Below are positions 36,713 through 38,392 of a DNA stretch of 38,392 bases, piece after piece. Origin of the DNA: a virus; the IMG/VR virus record IMGVR_UViG_3300030099_006052, positions 1 to 38,392 of that record. The stretch is one strand, 5' to 3'. The notes beneath the pieces were generated by a model. It saw only the letters and a program-made list of their open reading frames with translations. It ran no database searches and was not told the DNA's origin. Each line of letters opens with the position of its first letter. Positions within the stretch are counted from its first letter, which is position 1. The translations under genes were made by a program, and so were the position numbers.

Positions 36713-37112
36713 GTTAATATTGCCTGATTATTTGGCAAAAAAAGAAGAGAAAGCGAAAGAACTATCTGATATGCAAAAACTACCTCAACCAACAGGTTGG
36801 AGGCTTTTGATAATGCCACACACTGGCGTTAGAAAAACAAAAGGTGGGGTTCACCTTACAGACAAAACTCAGGAAGAAATTCAATTGACAACTAATGTAG
36901 GATTAGTCTTGAAAGTTGGGCCAGATGCGTATAAAGATAGTAATAGATTTTCCGAGGGTCCTTGGTGCAAGGAAAAAGATTGGGTTCTTTTTGCTAAGTA
37001 TGCGGGCTCTAGGATTAAGATCGATGGTGGGGAGTTAAGACTTTTGAACGATGATGAAGTTTTAGCAGTTATAGAGGATCCGGAAGACATATTACATGCA
37101 ACATATAAATAG
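36705..37112 (+). CDS. GroES-like cochaperonin (135 aa)
   Basis: I start at ATG 36705 with AAGAGG 10 nt upstream; TTG 36696 has no usable ribosome site. The domain runs from PTGWRLLIMPHTGVRKTKGG (residues 29-48) through GLVLKVGPDAYKD to DWVLFAKYAGSRIKIDGGEL and LLNDDEVLAVIEDPEDI. This is the cpn10 fold: N-terminal strand, mobile loop (about T41-T55), V-x-x-V-G-P, roof strands and N-D-x-D-I/V-L-A. Phage cochaperonins such as T4 gp31 cap GroEL and enlarge its chamber to fold the major capsid protein. Position right before the scaffold and capsid genes fits this job. The N-terminal 28 residues are an extra charged extension. Confidence 0.88.
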   Translation: MSKLILPDYLAKKEEKAKELSDMQKLPQPTGWRLLIMPHTGVRKTKGGVHLTDKTQEEIQLTTNVGLVLKVGPDAYKDSNRFSEGPWCKEKDWVLFAKYAGSRIKIDGGELRLLNDDEVLAVIEDPEDILHATYK

Positions 37113-37132
37113 ACTCATGGAGGTCATGGCCC

Positions 37133-38059
37133 ATGCCGGAAAAACAAATGGTAGATATCGACACATCAGGCAACCCTGTTGATGTAGATATAAAAGAAGA
37201 ACAGAAACAAGACGAAGTCGAAGTTCAAGAACAAGAAACTTCCGTTCGTGAAGTTAAACCAGATCAACCACAAGAAGATACTGAGTTAGATGAACATTCT
37301 GATAAAGTTCAGAAGCGTATTGATAAACTTACTGCTAAAATGCGTGAGGCAGAACGCAGAGAAGCAGCTGCTCTTGAATATGCAGAAGGACTAAAAAAAC
37401 AGTATTCTGATTTAGATAATAAATATAAAAAACTCGATGATGGTTATCTGAATGAGTTTAAAAACAGAGTTGAAGTCTCAAAGACAGCCTTGCAAGAAAA
37501 ATATGCAAACGCAGTTAAAGCAGGAGATGTAAAAGCTCAGGTTGAAGCTCAAGAAGAATTAACTAGATTAACAATTGACGCTGAGAGATTAAGAGCAACA
37601 CAAGCTCGTCAAAGCAAAGAACCTGAACAAGGCACTGAAGTTAAAACAGAGCAAGCGACAAAACCGACTGAACAAAAAAAACCAGATCCAAAAGCGGAAG
37701 CTTGGGCTCAAAAAAACCCTTGGTTTGGTTCAGACGAACCGATGACGTATACTGTTTTCTCAATTCACAAAAAACTTGTGTCAGAAGAAGGATTTGACCC
37801 AACCTCAGATGAGTATTATAGTGAGATAGATAAACGTATGAAAAAAGAGTTTCCTCATAAATTCAGTCATGAGGCTGATGTGGACGTGTCTACTGATGAC
37901 AGACCCGTGCAGACTGTAGCAAGTGCTAACCGTTCACAATCTAAAAATGCACGCAGCAAAACTGTGAGACTCACACCCTCACAGGTAGCAATTGCAAAGA
38001 AGTTAGGTGTGCCACTAACAGAGTACGCTAAGTACGCAAACAAAGGAGGTCAAGCATGA
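37133..38059 (+). CDS. Scaffolding protein (308 aa)
   Basis: GGAGGT lies 8 nt before the ATG. The product is highly charged and low in hydrophobics: acidic N-terminus (DVDIKEEQKQDEVEVQEQET), long coiled coil (KRIDKLTAKMREAERREAAA to about residue 165), Glu/Lys/Pro linker, and a basic helical C-terminus (VRLTPSQVAIAKKLGVPLTE). This is the build of phage scaffolds, whose basic end binds the inner face of the capsid protein. Position after the cochaperonin and at the portal-capsid interval supports this. There is no protease domain. It overlaps the next start by 4 nt (ATGA). Confidence 0.75.
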   Translation: MPEKQMVDIDTSGNPVDVDIKEEQKQDEVEVQEQETSVREVKPDQPQEDTELDEHSDKVQKRIDKLTAKMREAERREAAALEYAEGLKKQYSDLDNKYKKLDDGYLNEFKNRVEVSKTALQEKYANAVKAGDVKAQVEAQEELTRLTIDAERLRATQARQSKEPEQGTEVKTEQATKPTEQKKPDPKAEAWAQKNPWFGSDEPMTYTVFSIHKKLVSEEGFDPTSDEYYSEIDKRMKKEFPHKFSHEADVDVSTDDRPVQTVASANRSQSKNARSKTVRLTPSQVAIAKKLGVPLTEYAKYANKGGQA

Positions 38060-38392
38060 CAACTAAAACCTCAAGATCTGCTGACACGCGGGAAAAAACT
38101 CAACGTAAACGTGTTTGGCAGAGACCGTCATCACTTGATGCACCGCCTGCGCCCGATGGATATATCCATCGTTGGATAAGAGCAGAAGTCCAGGGATTTC
38201 AGGACACTAAGAACGTAATTAATCGTCTTCGTGAGGGTTATGAACTAGTAAGAGCGGACGAACACCCAGACTGGCACTTACCAACAATTGAAGATGGAAA
38301 ACACGCAGGGGTCATAGGAGTAGGTGGCTTATTGCTGGCTCGTATCCCAGAAGAGCTTATTGCTCAACGAAATGCTTATTATGCAGGTCTAA
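38056..38392 (+). CDS. Head-module protein, 3'-truncated by the window
   Basis: ATG with AAAGGAGGT 5 nt upstream, overlapping the scaffold stop; open to the window end (112 residues seen). The sequence has a basic start (TREKTQRKRVWQRPSSLDA), then DGYIHRWIRAEVQGFQDTKN, VINRLREGYELVRADEHPDW and HAGVIGVGGLLLARIPEELI. I recall this order (R-W-I/V-R...L-R-E-G-Y-E-x-V...G-V-I-G-V-G-G-L-x-L-A-x-I-P-E-E) from a small protein between scaffold and major capsid genes in marine phages. It does not look like a capsid protein itself. Function unknown. Confidence 0.65.
   Translation, partial: MTTKTSRSADTREKTQRKRVWQRPSSLDAPPAPDGYIHRWIRAEVQGFQDTKNVINRLREGYELVRADEHPDWHLPTIEDGKHAGVIGVGGLLLARIPEELIAQRNAYYAGL

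Noticed and set aside
1-38392. tRNA genes, integrase/attachment site, insertion sequences
   Set aside because: I saw no cloverleaf ending in CCA or a T-arm consensus, no recombinase catalytic motifs and no transposase with terminal repeats. Eye inspection could miss a degenerate tRNA; a tRNA scan would settle it.

Overview
This window is most of the genome of an AT-rich (roughly 35-40% GC by eye), tailed double-stranded DNA phage, probably an uncultured marine podovirus-like phage of an alphaproteobacterium. The supporting signs are very large internal virion proteins followed by an endolysin, a phage GroES-type cochaperonin beside the scaffold gene, a family A DNA polymerase with Leu at the position of E. 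coli Pol I Phe762, a C5 DNA methyltransferase, a PP-loop (PAPS-reductase-like) enzyme, and many very small genes joined by TAATG or ATGA overlaps. Host assignment is inference. Both window edges cut genes: the left edge lies in a tail or virion gene and the right edge just after the scaffold gene. The major capsid and remaining tail genes are probably in the missing piece of a circularly mapping genome.

Layout. 1-10,030 (+): virion proteins, with a small JmjC/cupin-like dioxygenase among them, ending in five large proteins (435, 317, 891, 925 and 187 aa) that look like internal or ejection proteins. 10,030-10,491 (+): T4-type lysozyme. 10,494-12,978 (-): accessory cassette of an SNF2-type helicase, a PP-loop enzyme and a small protein. 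12,979-13,055: compact divergent promoter region. 13,056-20,830 (+): replication block with two unknown proteins, an SSB-like protein with an SIPF tail, a terminator, an AEP-type primase with an EIPF tail, a C5 methyltransferase that probably starts at AUU and carries a second gene inside it in another frame, an SF1 helicase and DNA polymerase. 20,831-22,814 (+): micropeptides, a ribbon-helix-helix-like protein and two conserved phage proteins of unknown function. 22,815-23,269: a G-rich, period-5, non-coding repeat tract. 23,270-25,182: small genes and a minus-strand SAM methyltransferase cassette. 25,186-25,426: TGTTACGT iteron-like cluster with an AT-rich stretch, running into the small terminase gene. 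25,899-26,700: two overlapping PD-(D/E)XK-type nucleases. 26,651-27,480: six copies of a promoter-like repeat with a fixed internal geometry. 27,647-38,392 (+): packaging and head module (TerL, large unknown protein, portal, small basic proteins, holin, cationic peptide, GroES-like protein, scaffold).

How the parts work together. Primase, SSB, two helicases and polymerase form a largely self-contained replisome. TerS/TerL, portal, scaffold and cochaperonin build and fill the head. Holin, endolysin and perhaps a cationic peptide lyse the cell, and the large structural proteins are probably ejected with the DNA. The observations most worth following are the period-5 G-rich tract (part of which has the spacing of TRAP-type RNA sites), the six-copy promoter-like array between terS and terL, and the out-of-frame gene inside the methyltransferase gene with its own well-placed ribosome binding site.
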